DNA of 64,000 bases from positions 668,580 to 732,579 of the forward strand of contig OX442422.1 in NCBI GenBank assembly GCA_949361645.1, given 5' to 3'. The notes beneath the pieces were generated by a model. It saw only the letters and a program-made list of their open reading frames with translations. It had not been told where the DNA came from and made no database searches. Position 1 is the stretch's first letter, and every line of letters begins with the position of its first letter. This document shows, one piece after another, positions 44,907-56,740 of this stretch. Position numbers and translations under genes: made by a program. Source of the stretch: Spongilla lacustris. Taxonomy: Eukaryota > Porifera > Demospongiae > Spongillida > Spongillidae.

Positions 44907-45844
44907 GATCAACAGATAACAGAGGCCCCATGACAGAAGAACGATACCTATTACTGTTGAAGGTACTGCAAGGAAATCCAAATAAAGAACCAATAGTAGA
45001 AATATTTGCAAGTCAAAATAAAAAGTTTATATACTCAAATGGTAACAAATGCAAGCCTAATTTTGTCCTTAGGAAGAATTTAGACAATGAAGAAGCCATC
45101 TTTCGGGTCAGTAGTTCGTCTAAAGAATCTTGTTTATTCAAAGAGTTTGTACATGAAAAGAAAGCAAGAGAAATTATTCAAAAAATTCATAAGCCAGAGG
45201 GAAAGGAATGTCTCCCTCTAGGAATTACAAAACTGATGCATATATTTAATCAGCGTTATACCATTAATGGGTGTCAAAAACTTATAACAGAGACACTAAG
45301 AAGCTGCACAGGTTCTTGCAAGTTAACAAAATGTTTAAATACTGCATCTCCACCACCTCAGCCAGTCAGAACTAAGTATGTTATGGAGAGGATACAAATT
45401 GACTTATTGCAAATGTATGGGCCTAAAAGCCCTTTATGTACCAAGTCTAGCCACAATTATCGCCTTGTAATGAGTGTTATGGATTGTTTTAGTAAATATT
45501 GTTGGCTAATACCTTTGTGTACAAAAACAGCAATAGAAGTAGCCAGAGCTCTGTGCACAATTTTCCGAGAATTTGGCTGTCCGAAAATTATTCAATCAGA
45601 CAATGGAAAAGAGTTTATAGCAAATGTTGTTACCACTGTTTGTTCAAGCCTAGGTATTACAATAATTCATGGACGACCGTACCATCCACAGAGTCAAGGG
45701 CAAGTGGAAAGGTTAAATCAAAAGGTGAAAAGGTTTATAGCTGCTAGATTGCTCAGTTTCTCACCGGATGAACAAAGTAATGTTTGGCCATGGTTGTTAC
45801 CAGAAATAGCTCACTATTTGAATAACACTTGCATTCAAGTATAA
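44907..45844 (+). CDS. Integrase (DDE) N-terminal half of the element gene
   Basis: An N-terminal helical region (TEERYLLLLKVLQGN) is followed by a zinc-binding-like segment (INGCQKLITETLRSCTGSC) and a retroviral-type integrase core: RIQIDLLQMYG with the first Asp, YRLVMSVMDCFSKYCWLIPL, KIIQSDNGKEF with the second Asp, and YHPQSQGQVERLNQ with the catalytic Glu. The frame stops at 45844, and coding continues one base out of register from about 45829 (LHSSITEVLFTAFYGR, the normal next block). A single-base change or sequencing error at 45826-45840 explains this better than programmed frameshifting, because no slippery heptamer is present. Confidence 0.85.
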
Positions 45845-47443
45845 CTGAAGTTCTATTCACTGCTTTTTATGGCCGTGAGTCAGGAAATTTTGGTCCTGCA
45901 TCATCAGGACTGTGGCCAGATGACAATTTGTATTTTTTGCTTTTAAATCATTGCTCTAATACAGTGCAAGCCAAGGAATCAACAAAAACTACAAATGATG
46001 CAAGAGCAGATCAGTTTTGTTTTGATGATGATGAAGAAGATGATGATACTTGTACTGATGTACCAAACTGCTGCTCAATGGAATCTGTTGTTGAAGCTGC
46101 ATCACATTTTAGCTCCATCAATGCAGTTCGCAGAGAAATTGAAATCTCCATATTTAATGCAACAGAGCGATCAGCAGTCAAATCTCAGCAAGCACACATG
46201 AAGAAATTTCAACCAAGAAAGTTTCAGTGCAATGAAAAAGTTATACTCCACAATCCACATATTCATGGCATGGTTATTATTCCTAACCAGGTTGGCGAGA
46301 TTATTAGTGAATTGCCAGGAGGATACTATGAAATCAAATGTGATGAGGGTGTTGATGAGCGTAGAGTGCGCTTGCACTCTTCCACTATTGTTCCATATAC
46401 GTATCCTGAAACCCTAAACCTCATAAGTGTTATACCCAATAAGTCACTTATATCTGCTGAAACATTACGAGATGAGGTTTTAAGGTTTGCAGAAACTGAA
46501 CGGCAGCATCATTTTAAAAATAAGTTACATATAAATGATGATGATGACCTTGTTGTAAATGAATTGACATTGAATTCTATCTTGCATATAACAAAAAGAA
46601 TGGATCTAAAGGATAGAGAGGACCCAGATACATTAATTGACTTGTATTGCTATGCTTGTGATTGTTTTATAGTTTCGAATCTTACTACTAATGTCAGCTT
46701 GAAAGAACAATGCAAAAAACATCACAAGTTTATTATACAGTTTCTTTCCAAAATGAAGTTTGCATATTATATGACTGCCTTGTATTGCTGGCAGTTGTCA
46801 AGAACACACAACATACTTCCTTTACTGTATGCCATTCAAAGTTCTGAAAATCCAGCATTTGTTGGTTACAATCATATGTGTTGGGAATGTGTTTCCTTTC
46901 ATGCTGACTGCAATCATAGATGCTGTCATGCCTGGCTAATATCAAAAGCTAATGCCCTAGGTTTCAGTATTGAAAAGAAAGAAATTCTTCATACTAAAAA
47001 TGACACTGATAGTCAAACAAGCCAAAACACTCCTTTGGATTTACTGGACATTTCAAATGGCCTAAATTCACTTCCCACACCAAAAAAATCTTTTAAGTGT
47101 CTTGCAGTTGAAACTCTGCTGTCATCTGTTTCTGATGATGTTAATGTGAAACCAAGGTCATGTGGCAAAAAAATACGTACACCTTATAAGTTGTATTTAA
47201 AGTCAAGAAAACCTTCAACTCAACAACAACGCTCAAAGCTTAAGTCAAAATTAAAAGGTGCATCAATACATGCAAGCAAAAAAAAATCCATAAGTTCATC
47301 TCAACAAGTGTCATCTGCATCAAGGAAAAAATCATCTGTCTTCACTGCTTCCAGTATTCCAAACCCAAACCATGGTACAGGAAAAGAGTGTCCAAAAGTA
47401 ACATCTTCAGATAGAACATCATTGATAAAAAAAACTTACAGAG
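45829..47443 (+). CDS. Integrase C-terminal and linker region of the element gene
   Basis: Continues the integrase (TAFYGRESG), then an acidic stretch (DDDEEDDDTCTD), a GPY/chromo-like module (KVILHNPHIHG, VGEIISELPGGYYEIKCDEG), a long helical region, a Cys/His-rich patch (HMCWECVSFHADCNHRCCHA, a likely zinc site) and a Lys/Ser-rich tail (KPSTQQQRSKLKSKLKG). The frame runs to a stop at 47478, but coding clearly passes to the next register at the A8 run around 47427-47434. A one-base homopolymer error or mutation is the simplest reading. Confidence 0.75.
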
Positions 47444-48178
47444 ATAGACAAATATTCATTTTCTCCACGCATACATGATACAGTTCTTACTGTTTGCAAA
47501 ACAACCCGAACATTGGTAGATGAAAAATGGATGATTTTGACAGATGTTGAGAGAAAAAACATAACTAGCAATGTAACCTACATTGCAATGGTGATAAGCA
47601 AAGTTGGTAATGCATCTCTGAGTAATGCCAAAAGTGAAATATTTATGCAAATTCAAGGTAGCAGTGCATTGTGTGGGTTATGCGCACTAAATAATGCATA
47701 CCAAGCAAATGTGTTTGACAATGCCAAGTTGAATGAATTAGGGGATGAATTGTGGATTATGCACTACACTCAGATGCACATGCCAATCACTGAGCAGTAC
47801 ACACCATTAAGAGATGCAAATGGGTGGTACTCCATTGAAGTACTGTTGAGTGCAGTAAAACAACGTGGTGACATTGCAACATGTGTTAGAAATGAAGTGT
47901 TAATGTTCTTTGATAAGCAAAGCATGAGAGTGAATATAATAGACACAATCAATCCATGCAACAGATATCCTATATCATATTTGGTAAGAGTCCCTCGTGC
48001 AGCTCATTACATAACCATATTTTGCAAAGACCCCAAAGATATCTATTTGCTTGATTCACTCAAGTCATTGCCCATTGTAATTGATCATGTACAACTTGCG
48101 GAGTATTTGCTCACAATGTACACTGATCCTCACTTTGGAATCGTTAGCTTGATAATTAATGGATGGGAAATTGAAAAG
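47441..48178 (+). CDS. Josephin-like cysteine protease domain
   Basis: Downstream of the A8 run the frame contains QGSSALCGLCALNNAYQ with the catalytic Cys, then NGWYSIEVLLSAVKQRG, RVPRAAHYITIF with the catalytic His (about 48004) and YLLDSLKSLP with the third residue (Asp in place of the usual Asn). Order and spacing of about 180 residues match the Josephin domain of ataxin-3-type deubiquitinases. The exon ends at a donor after GWEIEK (48178|GTATTT). Active-site residues are present, so an active protease is plausible; ubiquitin as substrate is inferred from the family. Confidence 0.75.
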
Positions 48179-48212
48179 GTATTTGCATAAACCGTATGGT
48201 GTGGTCATGCAG

Positions 48213-48594
48213 GCAACTTACAAACAAGTTGTTCCATTCAAGGGCGCATTGAAATCTATACTTCTAGAGTCTGATGCTACATCTTCAATAGCCTCAATAG
48301 GTTAGTAACTTCACTGTTTATAATCAAATCACTATACATCTGTTTAGACCTTACCGAGAGGACATCAAATGAAATCAACAGTACACTTAAAAAGAATGGT
48401 GATTTCAATGCTCTTTAATGATTTTATCTAAATTGTCATTGAGATGTCACTGTCAACTTTTAGAATGTTTAGTTCAAACATTGTTGATTTTTTTTTATGT
48501 AGGTGAAGGTGAATATATTTTGAGACTTAATGGGTGGGAAGTCACTGAAGCTCAGATGGAAGCAATACCTAATGGATTCTGGATTGGCAGTGAG
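48213..48594 (+). CDS. Linker exons between the protease domains
   Basis: Exons 48213-48300 (ATYKQVVPFKGALKSILLES...) and 48503-48594 (GEGEYILRLNGWEVTEAQME) keep phase with neighbours (phase 0 to 1, then 1 to 0). The second resembles the leader segment before C48 catalytic domains. The open frame 48418-48606 includes intron sequence and should not be read as one peptide. Confidence 0.6.
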
Positions 48595-48647
48595 GTATGT
48601 CCTTAGGCATAAGTTATTATTCATACTACAATTATACTACATTTTAG

Positions 48648-49425
48648 GTCATCAGTTTTTTCATGAAGCTCCTAGAACTCGAGCATTCTATGGCTATTAG
48701 AGAAACACGTAGCAAAAAGATTACCATTTTAATGTCAACGTATTTTTATCAGTGCTGGGCCTTGTTTATCAGCAAAAGAATAGCAGATACGAGCTCTATG
48801 TCAGAAATACGTAGGCCTTCAAAGATTACTGAACATCCATGCAATGAAATAAAGGTACATCTGCACAAGTTTATGCATGCACTTATAATAAATATTGGAC
48901 ACTATTCAGAGTCAATTACACTCAATATCAAGTATTGCCATTCCCTTAAATGTTGAAGAATCACACTGGATACTCTGTGTAAGATGATTGATGAATTGTG
49001 CCATGAATAACTCATTTTTATAGGTTATTGATCTTTCCAATGAAACAATTATTTGTTATGACTCGTGCAACTCTAAATGTCATGACAATGTTTTGTCTGA
49101 AATGCAGTAAGTTAACGATTTTTGCTGTTGATGGAAATAAAACATTGTTTAGAGAATTGGTGGAGGAGCTGTACTTGTTCAAAAAAGGAACAAAATATAG
49201 TGCGCATAAGTGGAGAAAGACAGTATCACAGGTATGGGCTGCACTGTGACATAAATAATTATTCACAGTCTGTTTCATTGCATAGAGTACACCAAGGCAA
49301 AGAAATTCTATGGACTGTGGTATTTTTGTTTGCAAGGTGCACATATATATTTTCTTGATACAAATTGAGTGTTTTTCATGCAGATAGCTGAGATGATTGT
49401 CACAGGAAATGCTCTTGAATTTGAG
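48648..49425 (+). CDS. Ulp1/SENP-like (C48) cysteine protease domain
   Basis: Exons 48648-48854, 48910-48978, 49024-49106, 49153-49231, 49286-49336 and 49384-49425 join without a frame break. The catalytic triad is visible: His in IAIPLNVEESHWILC, Asp in IDLSNETIICYDSCNS, and Cys in RQRNSMDCGIFVCK. These are the hallmark blocks of Ulp1-type SUMO proteases, which cut SUMO C-terminal peptide or isopeptide bonds. The domain follows the Josephin domain in the same gene. Several small introns (45-60 bp) interrupt it, so it is easily missed by single-frame searches. Confidence 0.85.
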
Positions 49426-49466
49426 GTATTACCTGTCAATCCTGAGTGTAATACCATTAAGCACAG

Positions 49467-50734
49467 ACTGAATCCTGCTATCTGCGCAACTGGCTATTCA
49501 ACAGATTAATTTCAAGGTTGTAGCATGAAAGTTATGTACCAGAGCTTCTAAACCTTTCCATGTACAGCCCTGGTCATTACTCATGCATTGAGGTGAAGCA
49601 TTATCCACTGGAGTGCTTGCTGAAAAAGGCAAAGTTGAAATTGTTAAGTGGTGTGTATACTAATCCAGGCCTAATTGCATTTGCATTAGTTCAATTCTAA
49701 TCTGCAGGGGATGAATCAAAAGACAGCAATGATGGACTAGGTAAGATGTTTGTGTAGCATGATACCATTTTAAAATTCTTTATGCCATGCCGGGTAGTAT
49801 TTCTTGAACAAGAACTTCTAAAACCTACTGTAATGTCCAATGACCATGTGGAAATGGATATTTGTAGTCCAAGCATGACACATGCAGTAAGTATGTGTAC
49901 AATGGCAAAATCCATTGTTCGTGAATATGCAACAAGCAAATGTAATGTCAGGTATATGAAATGGCAAACTGCAATGCATAATGATGATGCACATTCTTAT
50001 TAACTCATCACTAAGACAAGTACCAATATCAATTACATGTGTTCGTACCATTCTGAAGAACAAGGAGGTATGTTAACTTATATCTACCAGTACTTATTGC
50101 GTGAGTACCTTTGCACACAATTATAGGATCATTTCAGAGACCTATGCATAACTGGAAAAACTAACTGGAAAAATGTGTACACAACACTAACAGGAAACGT
50201 TCTTACTCCTGATGATATAAAAATAATTGCTGACGCATGGCCTGTGAATTTTATTTCTCCTCTGGTAAGCTATATTGCCGGGTCTTTAATGCTGTCATAA
50301 CTGCACATTAATAATTTTTATTTAAAGGAAAGAGAAGTTATCAACTATCTGAACCAGCTAAGTGAAGTAGTATTCATTGAAACTGGCTCTTCTAAATCTG
50401 GGCTGAAATTTATATGGAATGAACTACTTCCTGAGGTATGTTCATCTTTGGAAATAACTTAATATTATCATTCTTTTAACATTATATACAGGCAATGATA
50501 CAGCTCATTTCTGCGCACTTTGGGGTACCTTATGATGCTGCAGCCCACTATTATTTTAATAAATCTCTATACCTACATGTGCATGAGTTTTTCACTTCAT
50601 GCAAATGTGTTCAAAGCTTGATGTGTTGTGTGCGTTTTTACTGTCATGTATGCATTTTATATTTCATTTCGACAAACAGTCACTCCATTTGCAGACAGCT
50701 TTCTCACATTTGCTTTGACATATATGTTACATAA
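49467..50734 (+). CDS. C-terminal exons of the element gene
   Basis: Exons 49467-49516, 49568-49650, 49708-49740, 49813-49951, 50016-50067, 50127-50264, 50328-50435 and 50492-50734 all join in phase. They give PGHYSCIEVKHYPLECLLKK, a Ser/Asp linker, MAKSIVREYATSKCNVR, ITGKTNWKNVYTTLTGN, PDDIKIIADAWPVNFISP, LNQLSEVVFIETGSSKSG and LISAHFGVPYDAAAHYYF, ending at a stop at 50734. No domain is recognised; the region is mostly helical. Complete splice continuity argues that the gene was recently functional. Confidence 0.65.
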
Positions 50735-51166
50735 ATAAGCTCTACAAAGTGCATTATCATGCTGCACAGTAAAGCAGTCCGCTTATCACACTGCAGCTGG
50801 TACAGCTGCATGCCGTTTAACTTTTATGACCTGTACATAAACATTTCATTCAGAACTAGTCGGCCCTTTCTATGAGAATAGCTTTCAGCCTAGATATGGT
50901 CTGGAACGGCTGATAGATTATAGGGCTTATGATTTTCTTATTCAATACGGAGAAATGAATATATATTTCTATACCTGTTAATATACTATAGCTAGCTCCT
51001 TCCCTTATAAATCGATTCGATGTGGTAAGCCACCGTGCATGTATTCCTTCCATTTTATTAGCTTGCGTATGAAGTTAAAAGTTAAGGCCATTATTTGTGG
51101 TAGTATACATGTATCAAGATTTATCATCAAAGTATAATATTAAGTACTACGCCAGTTTGTGTTGCA
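50735..51166. other. Non-coding 3' part of the large element
   Basis: AT-rich, no gene. It leads into the hairpin array. Confidence 0.5.
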
Positions 51167-52015
51167 TTGTTCCTTAACGACAACCGAATAATTCCGGTCG
51201 TTGTGGTTAAGGAACACTTCATGGTTCCTTAACAACAACCGAACAATTCCGTTCGTTGTGGTTAAGGAACACTTCATGGTTCCTTAACGACAACCGAATA
51301 ATTCCGGTCGTTGTGGTTAAGGAACACTTCATGGTTCCTTAACAACAACCGAACAATTCCGTTCGTTGTGGTTAAGGAACACTTCGTGGTTCCTTAACGA
51401 CAACCGAACAATTCCATGGTTCCTTAACGACAACCGAACAATTTCGGTCCTTGTGGTTAAGGAACACTTCATGGTTCCTTAACGACAACCGCACAATTCC
51501 GTTCGTTGTGGTTAAGGAACACTTCATGGTTCCTTAACGACAACCGAGCAATTCCGGTCGTTGTGGTTAAGGAACACTTTATGGTTTCTTAACTACAACC
51601 GAACAATTTCGGTTGTTGTGGTTAAGGAACACTTCATAGTTCCTTAACGGGCAACCCAACAATTCCGGTCGTTGTGGTTAAGGAACACTTCATGGTTCCT
51701 TAACGACAACCGAACAATTCCGGTCGTTGTGGTTACTTCATGATTCCTTAACGACAACCGAACAATTTCGATCGTACGTTGTGGTTAAGTAATACCTCAT
51801 GATTCCTTAACGACAACCGAACAATTCTTCATGATTCCTTAACGACAACCGAATAACTCCGGGTCACTTCATGATTCCTTAATGATAACGGAACAATTCC
51901 GGTCGTTGTGGTTAAGGAACACTTCATGATTCCTTAACGACAACCGAATAATTCCGGTCACTTCATGGTTCCTTAACGACAACCGAATAATTCCGGTCGT
52001 TGTGGTTAAGGAATT
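51167..52015 (+). repeat. Tandem array of palindromic GTTAAGG hairpins
   Basis: Seventeen units of about 55 bp, each an inverted repeat: TTCCTTAACGACAACCG, a short loop AACAATT, CCGGTCGTTGTGGTTAAGGA, then ACACTTCATGG. The first four alternate between two variants (CGACAACCGAATAATTCCGG and CAACAACCGAACAATTCCGT), a 110-bp dimer. Units at about 51411, 51826, 51843 and 51945 lack the right arm. The arm core GTTAAGG also occurs twice in each terminal repeat of the large element. Confidence 0.95.
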
Positions 52016-53583
52016 AACACTTCATTGAATGAGGCGCGTGCATGGAGCCACCTTATAGCGACATTGATGCAACAGCTATTACACTCGCAGAGAAAGTTAT
52101 CATAACACCCTTGTTTCAGGTCCTTGTCGTGAAGGGTTAGATGTGGCATTACCAAATTTATATACAAAATTGAAGTGTTTGAAAATATTACATCGTTTGG
52201 TTCTGCACTGTGTAAAAAGGGCTGTTATACACTATTGTACAACAATAATTAGCAGTGTACGTATATAACACTGCGTATCTGCGTATTGTGACGCCTATAC
52301 ACAATGTTATACGCTAAGTGTATAACAATACCATTATCAAAGTGCTGATGCCAAACATACCCCCCCCCCCCCCCCCCACCTTAATGACAACGACCTGAAA
52401 TAAGTTTTTTTTTTTTTAATCTTCACTTAATTTCTTTGTGTGTGTATTAAAGAGTTGTGATGTGGTTAAGGCACCGTATACACGTACATTTGAATAGCAA
52501 TTCATTCCACGTGCCCAATTAGTTTGTGATTTTTTTTCAGTAATGGTTGCTGTTTTCTCCTTAACTACAACGACCATGCATGCAGATGTATAGTATGTTG
52601 TCGTTAAGGAACCAACACAAATATAGTTAATTTTGTACCATCCTGACCTACAATCAACGCTATTCAATACCTAAATTACTATATCTTCTCGCCGGGCTAC
52701 TTCACTTGCATGGCATAACAATGAATATGCGGAAATTGAAGCGTTTAAAATATTGTGATTAAGTAGGAACAACGCGGTTATCAAAGGCAGTCCACCTTTT
52801 CGTTCGCTGCTGTGGTTAATTAATGACTTGGTGTAAACGTAGTTGTATGGCCATTACATATGTGTGCATGGCAGTGCCTAAAATATCAGTTTGGCACTGC
52901 AACACATATATATGTCAGTAATAGGCTAATGACCACTAGAATGTAACACATACGTATTTACTATGGCGCTGATAAAACACTATACATGTATAGTTTCTGT
53001 TTCCTCACTTTATTTAAATTAAGTTGGCTTCGAACATGTTTTGGTTTTAAGGATTTACATTCTAGTGGCTAACTATTGTCATGTCAGTACGTCATAGAAA
53101 TATAACTGCATTCATGACATTATATGAAATGGTGAATACAACTTGTGTTACATGCGAAAGAGTTTTTGCATACCATTGATGTGACACGTTAGTTGTGCCG
53201 GGAAAGGCACTGCCAAAAATTGGCGCTTATATACAAAATTAAAATTGCAATTGTAGTGTTCTTATTTTCTAAACGAGTTGATTAGGTCGTTGTGGCTAAG
53301 CATTACTCAACTGGGGGCTCTGTGGCCGTGATCGTTTAAACTTACTGCAGTGCACGGACCATTTTCCCTTCGTTTGGTTGTTGGACATCGTTTGGTACTT
53401 ATGATTTTCTGTGGCCACTACGGTACACAAATGCTATAAGGCGTTATTATGTACAGGGTAGAACTAACTTAAATTACAGCGTTCAGTCCCTAACGGCAAC
53501 GACCTGTCGGTACATGAACAGCAATAATGTATTCATGTACAAACCACAAATCATATTCATACAAGGATATTAGTGAGGCGCGC
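52016..53583. other. Subterminal region with scattered GTTAAGG motifs
   Basis: Degenerate relatives of the array appear at about 52379, 52465, 52559-52612 (CCTTAACTACAACGACC with complement GTTGTCGTTAAGGA), 53290 and 53489. A poly-C run lies at about 52361-52377 and a TATACAC repeat region at 52230-52340. No gene. Confidence 0.6.
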
Positions 53584-53636
53584 GCATTTGCCTTAACTGC
53601 AATGATGCCTTAATGAAAACACGACACCTTTAACCT

Positions 53637-56600
53637 TACTTAAAAATAAAAATAATACACATGAATCATTTAACACAAACAAAACACATTTTGAAGCACA
53701 CATAACACCTTAGTCTCTTTACAGTGAAAAGGCTCCGCATTAAATCTTATACAAGGACATGTACCACCCAGACAAATAAATCCTATAGCTGGAGGTTTGC
53801 AACAGTATTTTAAACGAAAACACTTACTCCAATCTCAATAGGATTTCTTAAAGCTGACAGATAAGTGACATATTATGATCACATGTTGCTAATATCTAGG
53901 CTCAAAACATGATGCTCTCTTAAGACGTACAGCTGACTTCCCAAACATTTTAAACCTTACTGGAGGTCGTAAGCTTTAGAACACCTTAAAAAGTAAAGAG
54001 TTAACATAATTAAAGAACAACAATTAACTTTTTACTTTTAGTGCAATAAGCCCATACTATTACATTTTGTATTAAAGCACTCCCTCATTTATAACATAGA
54101 GCTTTTCCTAGGAGTCTCTTAAAGCAATGATTCTACCACTAATTCAACACACAATTGCTCACTATGTGGCGAAATAACACCACTCTTAAATCCACATCAC
54201 AAACCCACTTGCAACATTAAAGCAATTCTTCAAATCACAACAGGAATCTCCTAAAGATGAGAGCCTACCCATGCTTTAAACAACAGCACCATTTGTGATC
54301 TGGTAACTAGCTATAAGACTCATAACTTTATAAAGCATAACTTATCTTAAAAAACAGCACTCTTCCCATGAAATCAATCCAAAACATAGCTGGCTTGACA
54401 AATGAGCTGATGGTCTAAAATAAAAGCATCGGCTCCTAGCATTAAAAATGATGACTCACTGAAATACATGTACGAGAGAGCCCTTCCCTAAATTGGAATC
54501 AGTACACAGAACTAGCGTACATGTAGGTGGGCACTGAAAAAAGATCAATGGACTCATCTCTACGCAATATCATCTAATGGGTTGCAACATTAGACAGCTA
54601 AGCACACCCTCACAAGAAGTAACTCTTAATGCAGGGAGTCTATTTCCAGATACAGCAGTTAGCACACATTATGATGCAGGAAAAATAGCTATAAAAAAAG
54701 CAACTTGTTGCAAGCAAACCTGTCCTAAAATCCCAACTTAGACCAAGGAACTAAAATGACACCACTCTTAAATCCAAGCATTAGAAACCTAGCTGATATT
54801 TGTAATGAAATGAAAGCACTCCCCCAAATCACAGCAGGCTCATCTGAGTTATCTGATCCATGATGCAAAGCACACCCTTCTTTAATACAGCTGGTATATT
54901 TTTAAGCAGAGACTATGTCATTTGTACCTAGAACCATACTTTTAATAACACACAGATAAAAGCTCACATCCATTTTAAAGCACATCTCATTTATCACCGT
55001 TGTTTACATACCTCAACAGCATTCACAATCATTAATTTACTGGAGAAGTATTAAAAGCACACAAAGCACATAACAAACTCCCCCCCCCCTCAAAAAAAAA
55101 AAAATTGGTCCACTAGGACCTGGGAACATGCAACAATGATGCATTACCCGGTTCTATTAAAATGGCAGTTTCCTATGAAACAAATAAGAGAGTAATACAT
55201 ATACAACAACAAACTAACTAGCTAGCTACAAGGCTCAATCACAAACACACCTCTCTAAAAAACACACACTTCAACAGCATGCACAATCATTTTGTGTGCA
55301 AATACATTACTGGATGGTATGAAACATATGGACACCCTCAGAAGTACCGATACTTAGCACATGCACTCTCTTAAACCAGTCATCTTTCCAGTGATCTCAA
55401 GTTCCTACAGGTGTAATTTGTACTAGCTTTAACAAACATTTTCAAGAACATAAAGCTTTCTAGGCACACATTACACTTGAGTCTCTTAAAGCAGAGACTG
55501 CTCTTAAGACGTGGCACCACACGTACATCCAACCATCTAAAACCTAGCTGTAAGCCTGCTATACCACAACAGGAGTCTCCTAAGGCTGATACATAAGCAA
55601 CAGCAACGTACATCATAAACTGGGAACTACATGTAGCTAACAGCAAGGCCCAAAACATGATGCTCACTTTAAGACATACAGTGATTGTGATCTGCTAAGA
55701 AACTCATAGCTTTATGAATTGAATTAAAGCTCAAACTCTCTAACAGCACTATTTGCGTGATATTTTCTAAAACATAGCTCGAGGCTTTACATATCAGCTG
55801 ATACTCTTAAATGAAAGCATTGGCCCCTAACAAAAAAACATGACTCATTTAAATACTAAAGCACATTATGATCTGGAAACTAGCTACAACCCTACCCAAT
55901 CCTTACTGGTCAACATTAGACAGTTAAGCACACCCTCACATAAAAAACCAGAGAGTCTATATGCAAAGGCTACAGTTAACACAGCTAGAAAGGCTCCGAA
56001 CATGATGCAAGCACACCTCACCTAAAACAGCTGTCTTCAAAATTCATCTAATCCCAATCTAGGCACACCCTGATCTGGGAACTAGCTAACAGGCTCACAA
56101 TGGGATACAGTGACACTGCTCTTAAATCCAATCATCTGTCCGGTGGCTTGTAACATTAGCTGGCGATTTTTAACAAAAGCACCCCCTCATATCACAACTG
56201 TCTGTTTAAAAAGAAGAGAGCCATCCATACACAAGCAGCAACAAAAAAGATCTGGGATGAACATTGAAAGTAACGCACACCTTCTCTTTAGAAAACAAAT
56301 TATCAAAAACTTTGCTGGAGGCTTGCAACAAAGTCTAACATAACTACGAGAATTTGTTGAAGAGATCGGTGGTCTACAAAGAAATAAGGCTCGTACCCAC
56401 TTTTCTTTAAAACTGCAACCTTTGCTATCATCTAAACCTGCAGGTGTATTTTTAAGCAGAGACTACCTATAACCTTAATAACACTCACAGCTAGAAGCTC
56501 ACGTTACATTATAAATGAAAGCACCCCCTTATTAGATTTACAAAGCAAATACCTAGCCTAAGAGCATGCACAATTAATCACTTTACTGCATGGAGGCTTG

Positions 56601-56740
56601 AATGCTCTCTGACCCTTCACATATGTATGACATGAGGCTTTCCTTACAGTATTAAAATTTAAATGGCACTTCACATAACACAAGAGTATCCTTTAATCCG
56701 GCACAGGCATGCAGTACCCATACGTAGCATTGGTTTTGCT
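53637..56740. repeat. Degenerate dispersed repeat region
   Basis: About 3.1 kb of AT-rich sequence in which phrases recur irregularly: CACTCTTAAATCCAA, AAAACCTAGCTG, AGCACACCCTCACA, TTTTTAAGCAGAGACTA, GGAACTAGCTA, CTTGCAACA. Spacing is roughly 60-150 bp with heavy divergence. It looks like an old satellite or multiply nested element. No coding frame is convincing. Confidence 0.55.

Larger units (their letters stand above)
43996..53636 (+). mobile_element. Large integrase/Josephin/Ulp1 TIR element (Ginger-like)
   Basis: Left end TGTCACGTTTTCGTTAAGG (43996) and the complement of the right end TGTCGTGTTTTCATTAAGG (ending about 53636) stay similar for about 36 bp (TTGCAGTTAAGGCAA in both), so they are imperfect terminal inverted repeats. 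The left end coincides with the point where duplicated copy 3 stops matching copy 2. Between them lie one long plus-strand spliced gene (44119-50734) and about 2.9 kb of non-coding sequence rich in GTTAAGG motifs. Integrase-bearing TIR elements are known as Ginger. The target duplication was not found, so exact ends remain open. Confidence 0.6.

Noticed and set aside
45829..45844. Programmed -1 frameshift in the integrase gene
   Set aside because: No X-XXY-YYZ slippery site or downstream pseudoknot is evident, and the shift falls inside a conserved integrase block; a base change or sequencing error is simpler.
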